Part shown: piece after piece, positions 1-9,158 of the stretch
Position numbering within the stretch: the first letter of the stretch is position 1
How the letters are laid out: every line of letters begins with the position of its first letter
Source: Rhynchopus sp. YZ270_cl-10
Lineage: Eukaryota > Euglenozoa > Diplonemea > Diplonemida > Diplonemidae
Assembly: GCA_964035575.1 (NCBI GenBank)
Contig: OZ037852.1
Coordinates: 62,001 to 126,000, forward strand
Direction of reading: 5' to 3'
Length of the DNA: 64,000 bases
Program-made: the position numbers and the translations under genes
Notes under the pieces: model-generated
Database searches by the model: none
What the model was told of the DNA's origin: nothing
What the model saw: only the letters and a program-made list of their open reading frames with translations

Positions 1-3000
1 CTTCGTACTCGGCAACGTTGTTGCTTCTTGCAAATGGCAGGGGCGTAGCTACGGATGCTGCCTTCACCCCGTCGATGTAGACAACTGCTCCTGCCCCTGC
101 CCTCGCAAATACCGTACCGTTCTGTCTAGCACCACCATCAAAGAACACCTCTGTGCCCTGGCGGCCTTCTAGGGTGTTGCGCACAGTGCACACGGTTTGA
201 GACGCACAGTATGGCTGGTATCTACGGTTCTTGATACCCGGCAAGGAAAGTCCCGTGGTCAGCTCGAAGTCTATTGCGAGCTCAATGTAGCTAACGGAGT
301 GCTCCGATCCGTTATGCGCCCATTGCAGACTGTTTACCCAGTGGTTGGTTGCGTACCATAGGTCTTCACTGTGTTTCCATATGGCCCCCACGTCTTGGTA
401 ACGCAGTGAAGGGAGTTGCACTCGCATGGGTTGGGGAGAAGACCATCCCCATGGGTAGTCAACCAGGCGGTGGTGGCGGGCCGACTCTGCTGGGCGGTCA
501 TCTCGAATCTGTCTTTGCCTGACTATCTCTATGAATAGCCTTTGCAGATTTCTCACTAGTGCGATCCTCTCGTGGTCGTCTCGCGGGAGAACGTTGTCGT
601 GGCAGTCGTGACGGTACCGTGGTGCCACCCCGCAAATGACCAGACAGTTCGGCCAGTCCGTCCTGTCCGCGGCTGCGACAGGGTGACGGCTGCGTACCTC
701 CTCCCACGCACTGCATTCCCACCACATATGGCGAACTGTTTCGCGGGCTTCGGTCTCACAGTAAGGGCATCCGTCGGTGATGAGGCCGGATCTACCCGTT
801 GTTGTCATTGCCCCTGCGATGATGGAGCGAAGGATGCCTTTCTGGTACCCGGTTAAGTTGCTCTCGGGGTCTTCCAGCAGGTGCCTGGTCACTCTGCCGT
901 CAACACCATGTTGGAGTCCGTCGTAGTCGCTCGATCGCTTGTTCGCAAGGGACCTCATTAGGGCATTCCGCAGTTTGTGACGTGCCTCGGCCTCGACTGA
1001 CGTGGCTTGCTTTTCGGTGAGGGTGTCAACGTCCAGCAGGGTTTGGTCTCCTGATTCGTTGGTGAATCTGACTTGGTTGGGGGCAACCCAGTCCCACCCC
1101 AAGGCGTTCAGTGATTCATTGAGGAGGAAGAACGGTCCGTAGGACAGGGAATCTCTGTGCTGCCACGCCACCGCACATAGATGTCTGCAGTTTTCTCTTC
1201 TCATCTGTTTGATCCACGCACGTAGCCTGCGAATGTGGAAGACCATCTCCGGGTCTAGTCGGTGGCCGTGCTGTAGGATGTGCATGACCGCCACCACAGC
1301 ACGTCGCGAAGGCCCGGTCCAGACAGCTGCTGTGAAGTTTTTCTGAAGTTTTGCCCGTTTCTCCGGGGACAGGTAAGTCACGGACGCGCCATAATAGCAC
1401 TTTGACCCCGCAGTCATTGCCGCTATGTGGTCTCGGTGGTTTACTGGTGTTGGGAGGGACCGCACCCTTCCCAGGTTCTTCACCGCGTTTGAGGACCTGT
1501 TGGAGATGCGATTGGAGACGGGCAAGGAGCTAAGGTTGGTGCCTGGTTGTGCGTGCTGCATGACCCCTGTGCTGTCGAAGCTGTTCTTGACAGGGAGGAA
1601 CGTCGGAGGGTTGTGGCACATTAGCTCTCCGGTTTGCACGTTGATCACCTTGATTTCACATGGGCGCGTGCGGCACGTGGAGAAGGTGAGCGACTTTGAG
1701 ACGCTGATGTCCATCTGGGTGTGGTGAGAGAAGATCACTGTTCGGTCAACGGCCATCTGCTGGAGCTGGTGAGATGGGGCAGTGGCGTAGATGTCGTCAA
1801 CGAATGATGTGGTCTCAGCCCCCTTGCTGTCGACCTCACGCATCCATACGCTGATAACAATGTTTATTAGGATCACACTCAATGGGCACCCCTGCATGAT
1901 ACCATTGGTTGGTGTGAAGGGTTCTCCCACAGACCCGTTGCACCGGAAGTGTCTCTTCATCTTCACATAAGCCTCTCTGAGTACCGATAGCACCACTCCA
2001 TTGAAGCCCAGTCTCGCTGCAAGGCACATCGCGATGTTGATGGGGACGGTATCAAAGCACTTCTTAAAGTCTATGGCTACTCCAAAGATGTGTTCACCGG
2101 TGAGGTGTGCGCATTCTAACTGTGCTGCGAGGTGCCAGTACAAGTCCTCCGTCCCGTGTTTGGGCCTGCACCCGTGCAATCCTGCAGGTGACAACTTGTC
2201 CAACCACGGAAAGGCGGATTGAGCACGTATCGATGCCCATATCCTATAGAGGACCGCCGTGATGGTGATGGGTCGTTGCGACAGGGGGTCTCCATCACTG
2301 TCTGGTTTCGGGATTAGCGGCACCAGTGCTTGCATGAGGGCTTCAGGCCACACGCCGTCCCGTTCGACGGCATTTAGGCATTCCACAAGGATGGCGATGA
2401 TAGAGTCAGGTAGCTGTTCCACTTCGTGTGCTCTCCATCCGTGCATGCCTGGTGAGGTGGTACGCTTCATACGTTTGAGTGCCTTGTGTACATCTTCCAC
2501 CTTGATGGGTTCACAAGTCATGTCTTCTGCCGCCGGTAGTACATCTTCGTACACTGCGAGGAAGGAGTCCCAACTTGGCTCGGGTGAGGAGGCGTATTTT
2601 TGGAATATACCACCCCATGCCTGGTTGTCTCTGAGGAGGGAGTCAACCTTGGCTGGGTCAGCCGTGAGAGTGCCATCTTGTTGCTTCATGAACGCTGCCG
2701 GCGTGGTGAAGCGGTCAGCCACATAGTCGAAGATGGCACCTTGACCTTTGCTCCCAACGTTTTGCATGGTGTGCTTCCAATGCAGACTGCGTTGTGCCTT
2801 CATGGCGGCAAAGGCTTCTCTCTGGGAGCCTTCGAGTTTCTCTAGGAGGCGGTGCAGGTAATCCACTCCGGGGTTTGGTACGAAGAGGGCCTCAGTGATC
2901 TCATCCCTCAGCGGGCCTCCTCGGAGTCGGGACAGCGCCTCCCACGCGTACCTCTCCCTGCGGGTCATTGCGTACGGCTTGTCCACAAGCAGTCTGGCCC

Positions 3001-4819
3001 TTCCTATTTGGAGAAGCGTGCGTAGGTTTCCCATGACAGCGTCCCTCGCCCTTGTTAGCTTTGAGGACGCCCCATTTTTGCTGCTGTGCTTTGTGGCGTG
3101 CCTGGCCGTCTTCACAAGGGATGTCTCGCTTCGCCCGCAGTAATCAGAATGTGGGGACGCTATGCTGTCCTCATGGAGGAGGAGTAGGAACTTCTCACCC
3201 ACCTCTGCAAACTCAGCAAGCTTGCTTTCTCCTGATGCCTCGCTCCTGTCGTTTTTCTCCAGCTGGCTAGCAAATGCCACCGCAGTCTCTGGGGTGTTCC
3301 TTGGTCTATCCAGTGGGAAGGGCTTGGGGAGCACGCATCTCCGGGTGCGGCCAGAATATACGTTTAGGTCGAGGGTGAAGGTGAGCGGTACATGTGTCGG
3401 GAAAGGGCAGTCGTCGAAGCTGGAGTCAACTGTCACTTTATAGATCGCTGGTGCTGCCGTCGCATTCGCCAGGCACATATCAATCCGCGTTCCGTTCGAG
3501 TTGGCCGTTCTGCAGGTGAAAGGTGGAGGGGTCCGTTGGGCAGCGGCTAGGCTCTCCGCCACATCAACCCATCTTCCAGATCTCTGCGCTGCCGCAAGAG
3601 TGACGCTATTGGAGGCGTTGCAGTTGAAGTCCCCGATGATGATGACTGGGACTGCGTGACCCAGGCCAGTTGCCATCTCCAATGCGTCCTTGATGAGTGC
3701 TTCTCGTTCGGCCGCCGCCTCCTGGCCTGCGTGTGCGTAGAGGGAGATGACGTGGAAGGCAGCCCCTGCGCCCACCGCAACAGCTGTGTGGACCACCCTC
3801 GTTGAATCGTGACAGCGTTTTTCCACCGGTGATTTAGGCGCGATGGTTTGCGCTATCAGGCCACTCTTGGTCATTATCGCCACGCCTCCCGGTGCGATTT
3901 GCTGGCGCTCGCCTCCTCCCGTCTTTGCGAGGGCCTTTCCCCAGTGTACCTCCCTTCCTTTTGCGTGGAAGTATTGCCCATGTGTGCCCATGTGTTCCTT
4001 CCCGACCCTTGTCTCCTGTAAGGCAAGGATATCAGCCGGGAGGTCAGCCACGTCACGGTGGTGCGTTTGCAGCGACGTTACGTTGATGGTGGTGATGGTT
4101 AGGGGTCTGGGTGCGGGTGTAGGCGGAGCTCGGGGTTGCCGTCTGTTCCTGTTCGCCGGAGACGGTGCCTCGAGGGGGAGAATGCCGTTCTGACAGGCTC
4201 GTAGACTTCGGAGGAGAGCCATCGGGATTCTGAGTATGTCATAATGCTCAGGTCTGTACGTTAGTCCCAGCACACGGTTCCGTTGGGCAGGGCAGCCCTC
4301 ACGTCGCAGTGTGCCACGACTTCCCGTGCTGGCGTTGAGGACCCATACCTCCGCCTTGAGGATCGTCGCTGCCGCCTGCAAGCAGAGGTGGTCCCCGTAG
4401 GTGCCGTCACGGCTCATGTGGTCCAGGTATATGCTGAACGAGGTCGTGGCTGCTGCCGGCCCGGCTTCATACAGGTACCTGGACTCTTCGTTTGTGCGCA
4501 GGTGGCTGATGACGTCTCTGCGCAAGGAGGCCGCACATATACTCCCGGTGCATTGTGAGGCGAGCGCCCTAAAGAGGCAGTTGCCGTCCCCAGGGATCAC
4601 GTGACGGGAGGTGTGCAAGCTCGCTGCTGTCCGGTCCAGCCACACATTATTCTCTGCTCTCTCTGCAATAGGGTCATCCCCCCCGCCTCTCATATTTGTA
4701 CGATGCTTCCCGCACGCGGACGCGTATCCAATCTTTGAGTCGATGCTCATCTCTGGAGATGCTGGCGTTGTCACAAGCGGGAGATATACTTTCGGAGGGA
4801 CTGCTAGGGTCGCCGTCAT
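1..4819 (-). CDS. LINE ORF2: OTU protease + APE endonuclease + reverse transcriptase + RNase H (C-terminus cut by window edge)
   Basis: At least 1,606 residues in one open frame. Counting from the ATG at 4819, an OTU fold spans about residues 70-200: GDGNCLFRAL places the nucleophile at C81, and HYD gives H192. An APE endonuclease spans about 238-478, with LQET, ISLYAHAGQ and IIGDFNC around residue 397. RT spans about 770-1100, with LVPLIPKP, motif A AIDFKKCFDTV, motif B GIMQGCPLS and the catalytic FVDD at 1793-1804. A CPYC...HMWWEC zinc knuckle follows. The RNase H start (VFFDGGARQNG, then NNVAEYE) is the last part visible. The frame stays open upstream into the end of ORF1, so the ATG is a choice and reinitiation after the ORF1 stop is possible. 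The protein would nick target DNA, copy the element RNA and degrade it. The role of the protease is unknown. Confidence 0.93.
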   Translation of the reverse strand, partial: MTATLAVPPKVYLPLVTTPASPEMSIDSKIGYASACGKHRTNMRGGGDDPIAERAENNVWLDRTAASLHTSRHVIPGDGNCLFRALASQCTGSICAASLRRDVISHLRTNEESRYLYEAGPAAATTSFSIYLDHMSRDGTYGDHLCLQAAATILKAEVWVLNASTGSRGTLRREGCPAQRNRVLGLTYRPEHYDILRIPMALLRSLRACQNGILPLEAPSPANRNRRQPRAPPTPAPRPLTITTINVTSLQTHHRDVADLPADILALQETRVGKEHMGTHGQYFHAKGREVHWGKALAKTGGGERQQIAPGGVAIMTKSGLIAQTIAPKSPVEKRCHDSTRVVHTAVAVGAGAAFHVISLYAHAGQEAAAEREALIKDALEMATGLGHAVPVIIIGDFNCNASNSVTLAAAQRSGRWVDVAESLAAAQRTPPPFTCRTANSNGTRIDMCLANATAAPAIYKVTVDSSFDDCPFPTHVPLTFTLDLNVYSGRTRRCVLPKPFPLDRPRNTPETAVAFASQLEKNDRSEASGESKLAEFAEVGEKFLLLLHEDSIASPHSDYCGRSETSLVKTARHATKHSSKNGASSKLTRARDAVMGNLRTLLQIGRARLLVDKPYAMTRRERYAWEALSRLRGGPLRDEITEALFVPNPGVDYLHRLLEKLEGSQREAFAAMKAQRSLHWKHTMQNVGSKGQGAIFDYVADRFTTPAAFMKQQDGTLTADPAKVDSLLRDNQAWGGIFQKYASSPEPSWDSFLAVYEDVLPAAEDMTCEPIKVEDVHKALKRMKRTTSPGMHGWRAHEVEQLPDSIIAILVECLNAVERDGVWPEALMQALVPLIPKPDSDGDPLSQRPITITAVLYRIWASIRAQSAFPWLDKLSPAGLHGCRPKHGTEDLYWHLAAQLECAHLTGEHIFGVAIDFKKCFDTVPINIAMCLAARLGFNGVVLSVLREAYVKMKRHFRCNGSVGEPFTPTNGIMQGCPLSVILINIVISVWMREVDSKGAETTSFVDDIYATAPSHQLQQMAVDRTVIFSHHTQMDISVSKSLTFSTCRTRPCEIKVINVQTGELMCHNPPTFLPVKNSFDSTGVMQHAQPGTNLSSLPVSNRISNRSSNAVKNLGRVRSLPTPVNHRDHIAAMTAGSKCYYGASVTYLSPEKRAKLQKNFTAAVWTGPSRRAVVAVMHILQHGHRLDPEMVFHIRRLRAWIKQMRRENCRHLCAVAWQHRDSLSYGPFFLLNESLNALGWDWVAPNQVRFTNESGDQTLLDVDTLTEKQATSVEAEARHKLRNALMRSLANKRSSDYDGLQHGVDGRVTRHLLEDPESNLTGYQKGILRSIIAGAMTTTGRSGLITDGCPYCETEARETVRHMWWECSAWEEVRSRHPVAAADRTDWPNCLVICGVAPRYRHDCHDNVLPRDDHERIALVRNLQRLFIEIVRQRQIRDDRPAESARHHRLVDYPWGWSSPQPMRVQLPSLRYQDVGAIWKHSEDLWYATNHWVNSLQWAHNGSEHSVSYIELAIDFELTTGLSLPGIKNRRYQPYCASQTVCTVRNTLEGRQGTEVFFDGGARQNGTVFARAGAGAVVYIDGVKAASVATPLPFARSNNVAEYE

Positions 4820-4937
4820 GAGAGGTAGGGGGATGATATGCTGAGGGTGCTGGGGTTGAAAGGATGGAAGTCGGGATGGAATGGTGATCGTTGGAGAGGG
4901 AGGGTTTGAGTTGTGTGAGGGGTTCGTTTGAACAGCC

Positions 4938-7061
4938 TCATTGCCGATCCTGATTGCGTTCACGGGGGACTGTTGCGAAGCTCGTGATGAGCGGCTGCCC
5001 TGCGGACTTGGTCCCCTTTGTCGCCGTCGGTCCCTTCCCTTTCCCTTCCTTCGCTTGTGGTTTCGGGCCCACGCTGTACGGCCCTGTCACGATCTTCTTA
5101 GCCCGGTTGAACGTATCGGCGATCTGTTCCATCCGTGTAGCCCGCGGCATTTCCCCCGCGCTCCGGGCGATGGACCTATCGTGGTTGTCGCTCGGGGCTG
5201 AGGTGGGCTTTTGCTGGGGGAGATTCGGCGGTGCCTCCTGCACCAGTGGCTTCAACTGCTGATGCGACGCTGGTGGTTGCTGCTCAGTCCTATCATGTGT
5301 GCTGACGACGTGTTCCAGCGCCGCTTCCACCTCACCATTGTGTTTGCACTGGTAACGCATCGCCTGCTCCTGGTCCTCCTTTATCCGTTGCGCTTCCCCG
5401 TCCACGGCGGCGAACTTGATGGTGGCGGCGTCAACCAGGTTGGCCGTACCCCGCTGTGTTTGCATCAGGGCCTCCTTCGTTTTGGCTTCGAGAGCGTGGT
5501 TGCGCTGCCGGGCCAATGCCGCCTCCTCCTCTGCTTGACTCCGGAGGAGGTTGACTTCGTTGCTGAGGCGGTTCGCTGCGGCTGTCAGCCTGTCGTCGGT
5601 CTGGTGCGCCTTCTTCAGGGCCTCTTCAGCCATGGCTGATACCACAACAGTATCAGCTGCCGCCTGCTGCGTGCGCCTGCCCTGTTCTTGCAGCCCTTCC
5701 TGGAGGTGGGGAACAGCGGCCTCAGCTCTCTTGTGTGCCTCCACGAGCTGTTCAGCCGTGCTGCTGGCGGTGGTAGCTTTCGCCGCAACCTCGGTTGTCC
5801 ACGCGTGCAACTTCACGTACGCGGACTGCAGCTCCTCCGCCTGCTGGGTCTGCTGGCTTGCGGTTCTGGTTGACGTGTCTTGTGCCTTGTCTTGTGCCTG
5901 CGTCACTTGCATCACCCGTTCCTCCAACAGCTCCATTCTGACCGCTAGTTGGGTGGCAGCGGGTGCGCCGGACTGCACTCCAGAAATGGCTTTGACGATG
6001 ACCTGCTGCTCCTTCTTTTGGTTGTGGAGTTGAAGGCGGATGTCTTCCATTTCCTCCCTCTCAAAGGTAACGACCCTCAGATTAGTGGCGGTGGCTGCTT
6101 CGAGTGCATTGGTCGCCTGCTTTGCCGCGCGTTCCGCCTTCTTCTTCACTGCCTGCAGTTCCGTGGACACCCCCACCTGGTCAACGGCCAGCGCCTTGGT
6201 GGCCCTCACCTCTTCGCGGAGCTGCTCGAGGAGGAGCTGCGTGCCTTCTGCGTTCTCCACTGCCTTCTCCGTCATCTGCCTTGTCACGGCAGCTGCCTCC
6301 TCTTTCGCCCGCTGCAACGCAGCAGCAAACTCCTGCCGCAGCTGTGCAAGCTCAGGTGCAGGTGTAGTAGCGGGTGCAGTAGCGGGTGTAGCAGCGGGTG
6401 TAGCAGACACAGCAGGTGTAGCAGGCACAGCAGACACAGGTGCAGTAACCTCACTAGGCGCAGACGCAGCAGCAGTGGTGGTTGTGACTGGAACTGTAGG
6501 GGAGGGCAGTGGTGTGGCAGGTGTCGTGGGCGTTTGCTTGGTGCGGTCCTGGGCGATGACCTTCAGCACCGCGTGGAGGTGCGCGACGGGGACGACGACG
6601 TCCTTCGCGGTGTAGCCCCTACCACCTCCCCGCCCACCTGTTCGCTTGACGCCTTGCAAGGCCGCCAACAGGGCCGCAATGGCGTCCTCGTGTGCGCGGT
6701 GCTCCTTCTTCAGCCGCTTTTCCTCCTCCCTCCTTTTCCGCTCGGCACGGATGGTGTCCATGTCCTGGATGGACATGCGGTGCCCGTTGATGTCGAGCTC
6801 TGTGTTGGGGGGCGGATGCGGGGCGGTGACCTGAAGGACGTCCGCCTTCCTGCCCGTCACCTCGGCTTCCCACTCCATCTGCTTCAGCATGGCCGTGGCC
6901 TGTGCCTGCAGGAAGCTGGAGGGGAAGGGGTGGATGCGGTATTCCCGCGGTGGTTGGAGTGTCAGCACGAGGGGGCGCACTACCTGCTGTCCGGCTTGTT
7001 CGCCGTCGAGAATCTCGACGTTGCCGGGGGATGCCGCATGGAGGCCAGCCGGGTTTTGCAT
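4938..7061 (-). CDS. LINE ORF1: Ala/Gln-rich coiled-coil protein
   Basis: 707 residues from the ATG at 7061 to the TGA at 4938, directly upstream of ORF2 with a 118-nt gap before the ORF2 ATG. The first 130 residues are mixed and end in a basic Arg/Lys/Glu-rich helix around residues 105-125. A Gly-rich GGRGGGRG patch and a Pro/Thr/Ala-rich linker (about 175-235) follow. Then comes a long Ala/Gln/Glu heptad-like coiled coil (about 235-560), and the tail is basic. There is no CCHC knuckle or RRM that I can recognise. By position and coiled coil this fits a LINE ORF1 RNA-packaging chaperone, but similarity to a known ORF1 was not established. A high-GC ORF on the opposite strand is its shadow. 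Confidence 0.85.
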   Translation of the reverse strand: MQNPAGLHAASPGNVEILDGEQAGQQVVRPLVLTLQPPREYRIHPFPSSFLQAQATAMLKQMEWEAEVTGRKADVLQVTAPHPPPNTELDINGHRMSIQDMDTIRAERKRREEEKRLKKEHRAHEDAIAALLAALQGVKRTGGRGGGRGYTAKDVVVPVAHLHAVLKVIAQDRTKQTPTTPATPLPSPTVPVTTTTAAASAPSEVTAPVSAVPATPAVSATPAATPATAPATTPAPELAQLRQEFAAALQRAKEEAAAVTRQMTEKAVENAEGTQLLLEQLREEVRATKALAVDQVGVSTELQAVKKKAERAAKQATNALEAATATNLRVVTFEREEMEDIRLQLHNQKKEQQVIVKAISGVQSGAPAATQLAVRMELLEERVMQVTQAQDKAQDTSTRTASQQTQQAEELQSAYVKLHAWTTEVAAKATTASSTAEQLVEAHKRAEAAVPHLQEGLQEQGRRTQQAAADTVVVSAMAEEALKKAHQTDDRLTAAANRLSNEVNLLRSQAEEEAALARQRNHALEAKTKEALMQTQRGTANLVDAATIKFAAVDGEAQRIKEDQEQAMRYQCKHNGEVEAALEHVVSTHDRTEQQPPASHQQLKPLVQEAPPNLPQQKPTSAPSDNHDRSIARSAGEMPRATRMEQIADTFNRAKKIVTGPYSVGPKPQAKEGKGKGPTATKGTKSAGQPLITSFATVPRERNQDRQ

Positions 7062-7091
7062 TGTGATAGTGTTAATTTCCCTCGTTCCCCC

Positions 7092-7200
7092 TGTGTGTGT
7101 GTGTGTGTGTGTGTGGGTGTGCTGTGTGTGGGTGTGTAGTGTGTGTGGTGTGGGTGGCGCACATCTCTATAGTAAAGACTAAAAAACTAAGGTTTTTTAG
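7092..7200 (+). repeat. (TG)n run and tail of the 0.7-kb array unit
   Basis: A TG-rich run is followed by GGCGCACATCTCTATAGTAA and a hairpin (CTAAAAAAC, loop TAAG, GTTTTTTAG). The same tail closes every unit of the array at 14630-18607, at about 16540, 17250, 17830 and 18560. The LINE 5' end therefore sits in the (TG)n of a unit whose first half should lie beyond the LINE 3' end. Confidence 0.9.
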
Positions 7201-7855
7201 GATATTCTGACATTTCTGTCCATAAAGTATGAAACCCCATTTCTGTCCATAACATCCGAAACCAGGTACACAGGTACACAGGTACACAGGTACACAGGTA
7301 CACAGGTACACAGGTACACAGGTACACAGGTACACAGGTACACAGGTACACAGGTACACAGGTACACAGGTACACAGGTACACAGGTACACAGGTACACA
7401 GGTACACAGGTACACAGGTACACAGGTACACAGGTACACAGGTACACAGGTACACAGGTGCACAGGTACACAGGTACACAGGTACACAGGTACACAGGTA
7501 CACAGGTACACAGGTACACAGGTACACACACGGTTCCCCATTGTGTAGGAGTACCGTCACCATAGGAATAGTAGTCCTGAAGATATGTCACCCAGTGGGT
7601 TAACAGCACACACACACTTGGCACCACAGACACACCTGGGTTTTGAAGCTTACGAGAACGAAGCTGTTCCTGTGGTGTGGACAGGGGTGTGAATGGGTAG
7701 ACTAGGGTTTATTCAGGACATTTGAAGACTCATGATTATGTTTTGTAGGAAGCAGATAGAAGCTGATGTAGGAGGCGTGGCTGTGGGTTGAAAGGCAGGG
7801 AATGAAGAAATGAAATGGACACATAGCAATAGAAAATATGGGTTGGGTTTGATTT
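7201..7855 (+). repeat. Direct repeat block X, copy 1
   Basis: This 655-bp block recurs at 14015-14629. Reading both by eye, they match base for base outside the internal octamer minisatellite, where copy 1 is longer by exactly 40 bp (five octamers). The only other difference noticed is one variant octamer in copy 1. The left edge joins the end of an array unit (TTTTTTAG then GAT). The block contains the TCTGTCCATAAA motif near its left edge. No credible gene lies inside. Confidence 0.93.
7264..7528 (+). repeat. (AGGTACAC)n minisatellite, about 33 units
   Basis: Uninterrupted 8-bp tandem repeat with one variant unit (GGTGCACA near 7459). It has no spacers, so it is not CRISPR-like. Long apparent ORFs of repeated CVPVYLCT are translation of the repeat. 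Confidence 0.97.
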
Positions 7856-8043
7856 AGCTTTTCACTTTTGTATTTTGTTGCAGTATTTGTATTTCACATC
7901 TCTTTGTTTGAAAAAGGCATCACAAGACAGGCTAGATATGTCTTGTCTTCCCTACCCCAGTCCCAGCCTCCGTCCCAATCCCTATTGTTACCCCCCCCCC
8001 CTGTCCCCAAACCCATGTGCTACAACACTAAAACCCCACGGCC

Positions 8044-8589
8044 CTAGTTTCTTGACTTCATTGATGATGACAGCCAGTCAAGCCCTTCATACAAACCCTC
8101 TCCAGTTGCAGCGCAGCTTCCCTGGATGTACCACTCACGGAGTCGGAGAGAGTGCAGCCCAAGCTTGTCGGTCATTTCAGCTGGTGTCATCGCCTTTGGA
8201 AGATCCTGCTTGTTTGCAAGCACAAGAAGTGTTGCATCACGGAGGGCATCATCTGTTGCCAGCTTGTGCAGCTCATCACGCGCAAGAGAAATTCTGTCCC
8301 TGTCGTTGCTGTCAACAACAAAGATGATGCCGTCAGTCCCCTCAAAGTAGTGGCGCCACAGTGGCCTCAGCTTGTCCTGGCCACCAACGTCCCACATGGT
8401 GAACTTGAGGTTCTTGTACTCCACTGTCTCCACATTGAACCCGATTGTTGGTATGGATGTGATCAAATCACCCAGCTTCAGCTTGTACAGCACAGTGGTC
8501 TTGCCAGAAGCATCAAGCCCCACCATCAGCATCTTCACGTTCTTCTTCCCTGCAAAGAGGGTTGTCAGTGCAGAAGCAATGTTGCCCAT
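8044..8589 (-). CDS. ARF1: ARF1-like small GTPase
   Basis: 181 residues, the exact length of ARF1, in one exon. The start at 8589 gives MGN, with Gly2 as the myristoylation site. An in-frame extension upstream reads only G-rich leader. The motifs fall at the standard ARF1 positions: GLDASGKT (24-31), switch I T48 in IPTIGFN, WDVGGQ with Q71, NKQD (126-129) and CAATGEG. The protein cycles on Golgi membranes and recruits coat proteins when GTP-bound. It is transcribed divergently from the CCCH gene at 9159, with about 570 bp between the starts. Block X copy 1 begins 188 bp beyond its stop codon. ARF-like paralogues are less likely, given the motif-by-motif match to ARF1. Confidence 0.97.
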   Translation of the reverse strand: MGNIASALTTLFAGKKNVKMLMVGLDASGKTTVLYKLKLGDLITSIPTIGFNVETVEYKNLKFTMWDVGGQDKLRPLWRHYFEGTDGIIFVVDSNDRDRISLARDELHKLATDDALRDATLLVLANKQDLPKAMTPAEMTDKLGLHSLRLREWYIQGSCAATGEGLYEGLDWLSSSMKSRN

Positions 8590-9158
8590 AGTGAAATGTA
8601 TGTGTGAGTTTTGTGTGAATGTCTGTGTTGTTGTTGTGTTTGTTGCACTGGGGCTGGGACGGAGTGGGGTGGGGTGGGGTGGAATGGTGGGGTTTGGGTT
8701 TGGGTTTGGGTTCAGTGAGGTTGGCATTTTCTCCCACTCCTGTCGGACAAGGGCACCCCAACTGCTCAGGGGGTGTACACCAGCTCATGGGTGCACACAC
8801 AAGTTGCTGTACACCAGCCAACCAGCCAACCCAACTTAGTGCCTCTTATGGTCGGTTCGCCATTGTGTAGGAGTGCCGTCACCATAGGAATAGTAGTCCT
8901 GAACATATATTAGCAAGATTGTAGGTAGCTGTAATATGGAGGTTTATGTGGGGCCACCCTTGGGTTCACAGCACACAGACTTGGCCCCACAGAATAGACT
9001 GGCCAAGGACAGAGGGGCTCACCTCTTCCACACACCCGTCTTTCTTTGTTTCCACCTACCCACCCACTCGCCCACCCAGGCACCCACCCCCCCCCCCCTT
9101 CATGCCCCACACCCACACACTGCACAGACAAAACAAACACACATTTTTTGAACATAAC
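8590..9158. promoter_or_regulatory. Divergent intergenic region between ARF1 and the CCCH gene
   Basis: This 569-bp spacer must hold both promoters. It has a G-rich stretch on the + strand (8655-8717) with repeated GGGGT and GGGTTT, capable of forming a G-quadruplex in the ARF1 leader. At about 8853-9000 is a diverged copy of the part of block X just after the minisatellite. Long C runs lie at 9085-9100. No TATA box stands out. Confidence 0.6.

Larger units (their letters stand above)
1..7091 (-). mobile_element. Non-LTR retrotransposon (LINE) with OTU-APE-RT-RNase H polyprotein; 3' end outside window
   Basis: The element is read on the - strand. Its short 5' leader (7062-7091) starts directly beside a (TG)n run. 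ORF1 (coiled coil) follows, then ORF2, which carries OTU, APE endonuclease, reverse transcriptase, zinc-knuckle and RNase H modules. The frames I read have no stops, so the copy looks young. No terminal repeats or integrase are seen, which excludes LTR kin. The APE plus RNase H combination is known from the I, R1 and LOA type lineages. A cysteine protease together with APE, RT and RNase H is known from Dualen of Chlamydomonas, which also has a restriction-like endonuclease. Whether one exists here cannot be seen, because the C-terminus lies left of base 1. Clade assignment is therefore open. Confidence 0.93.

Noticed and set aside
5949-7139. 396-codon frame on the + strand opposite LINE ORF1
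   Set aside because: GC-rich antisense shadow of ORF1 with low-complexity Cys/Leu/Arg content and no domain.
7264-7528. CRISPR-like array
   Set aside because: Direct tandem octamers without spacers, in a eukaryotic context.
7187-7633. Repeated CVPVYLCT proteins on the - strand, here and at 13869-14407
   Set aside because: These are translations of the AGGTACAC minisatellite in three frames, with no other coding character.
8655-8717. Internal telomere-like TTTGGG repeats
   Set aside because: Only four to five units, mixed with GGGGT, inside the ARF1 leader. This is better seen as a G-rich tract.
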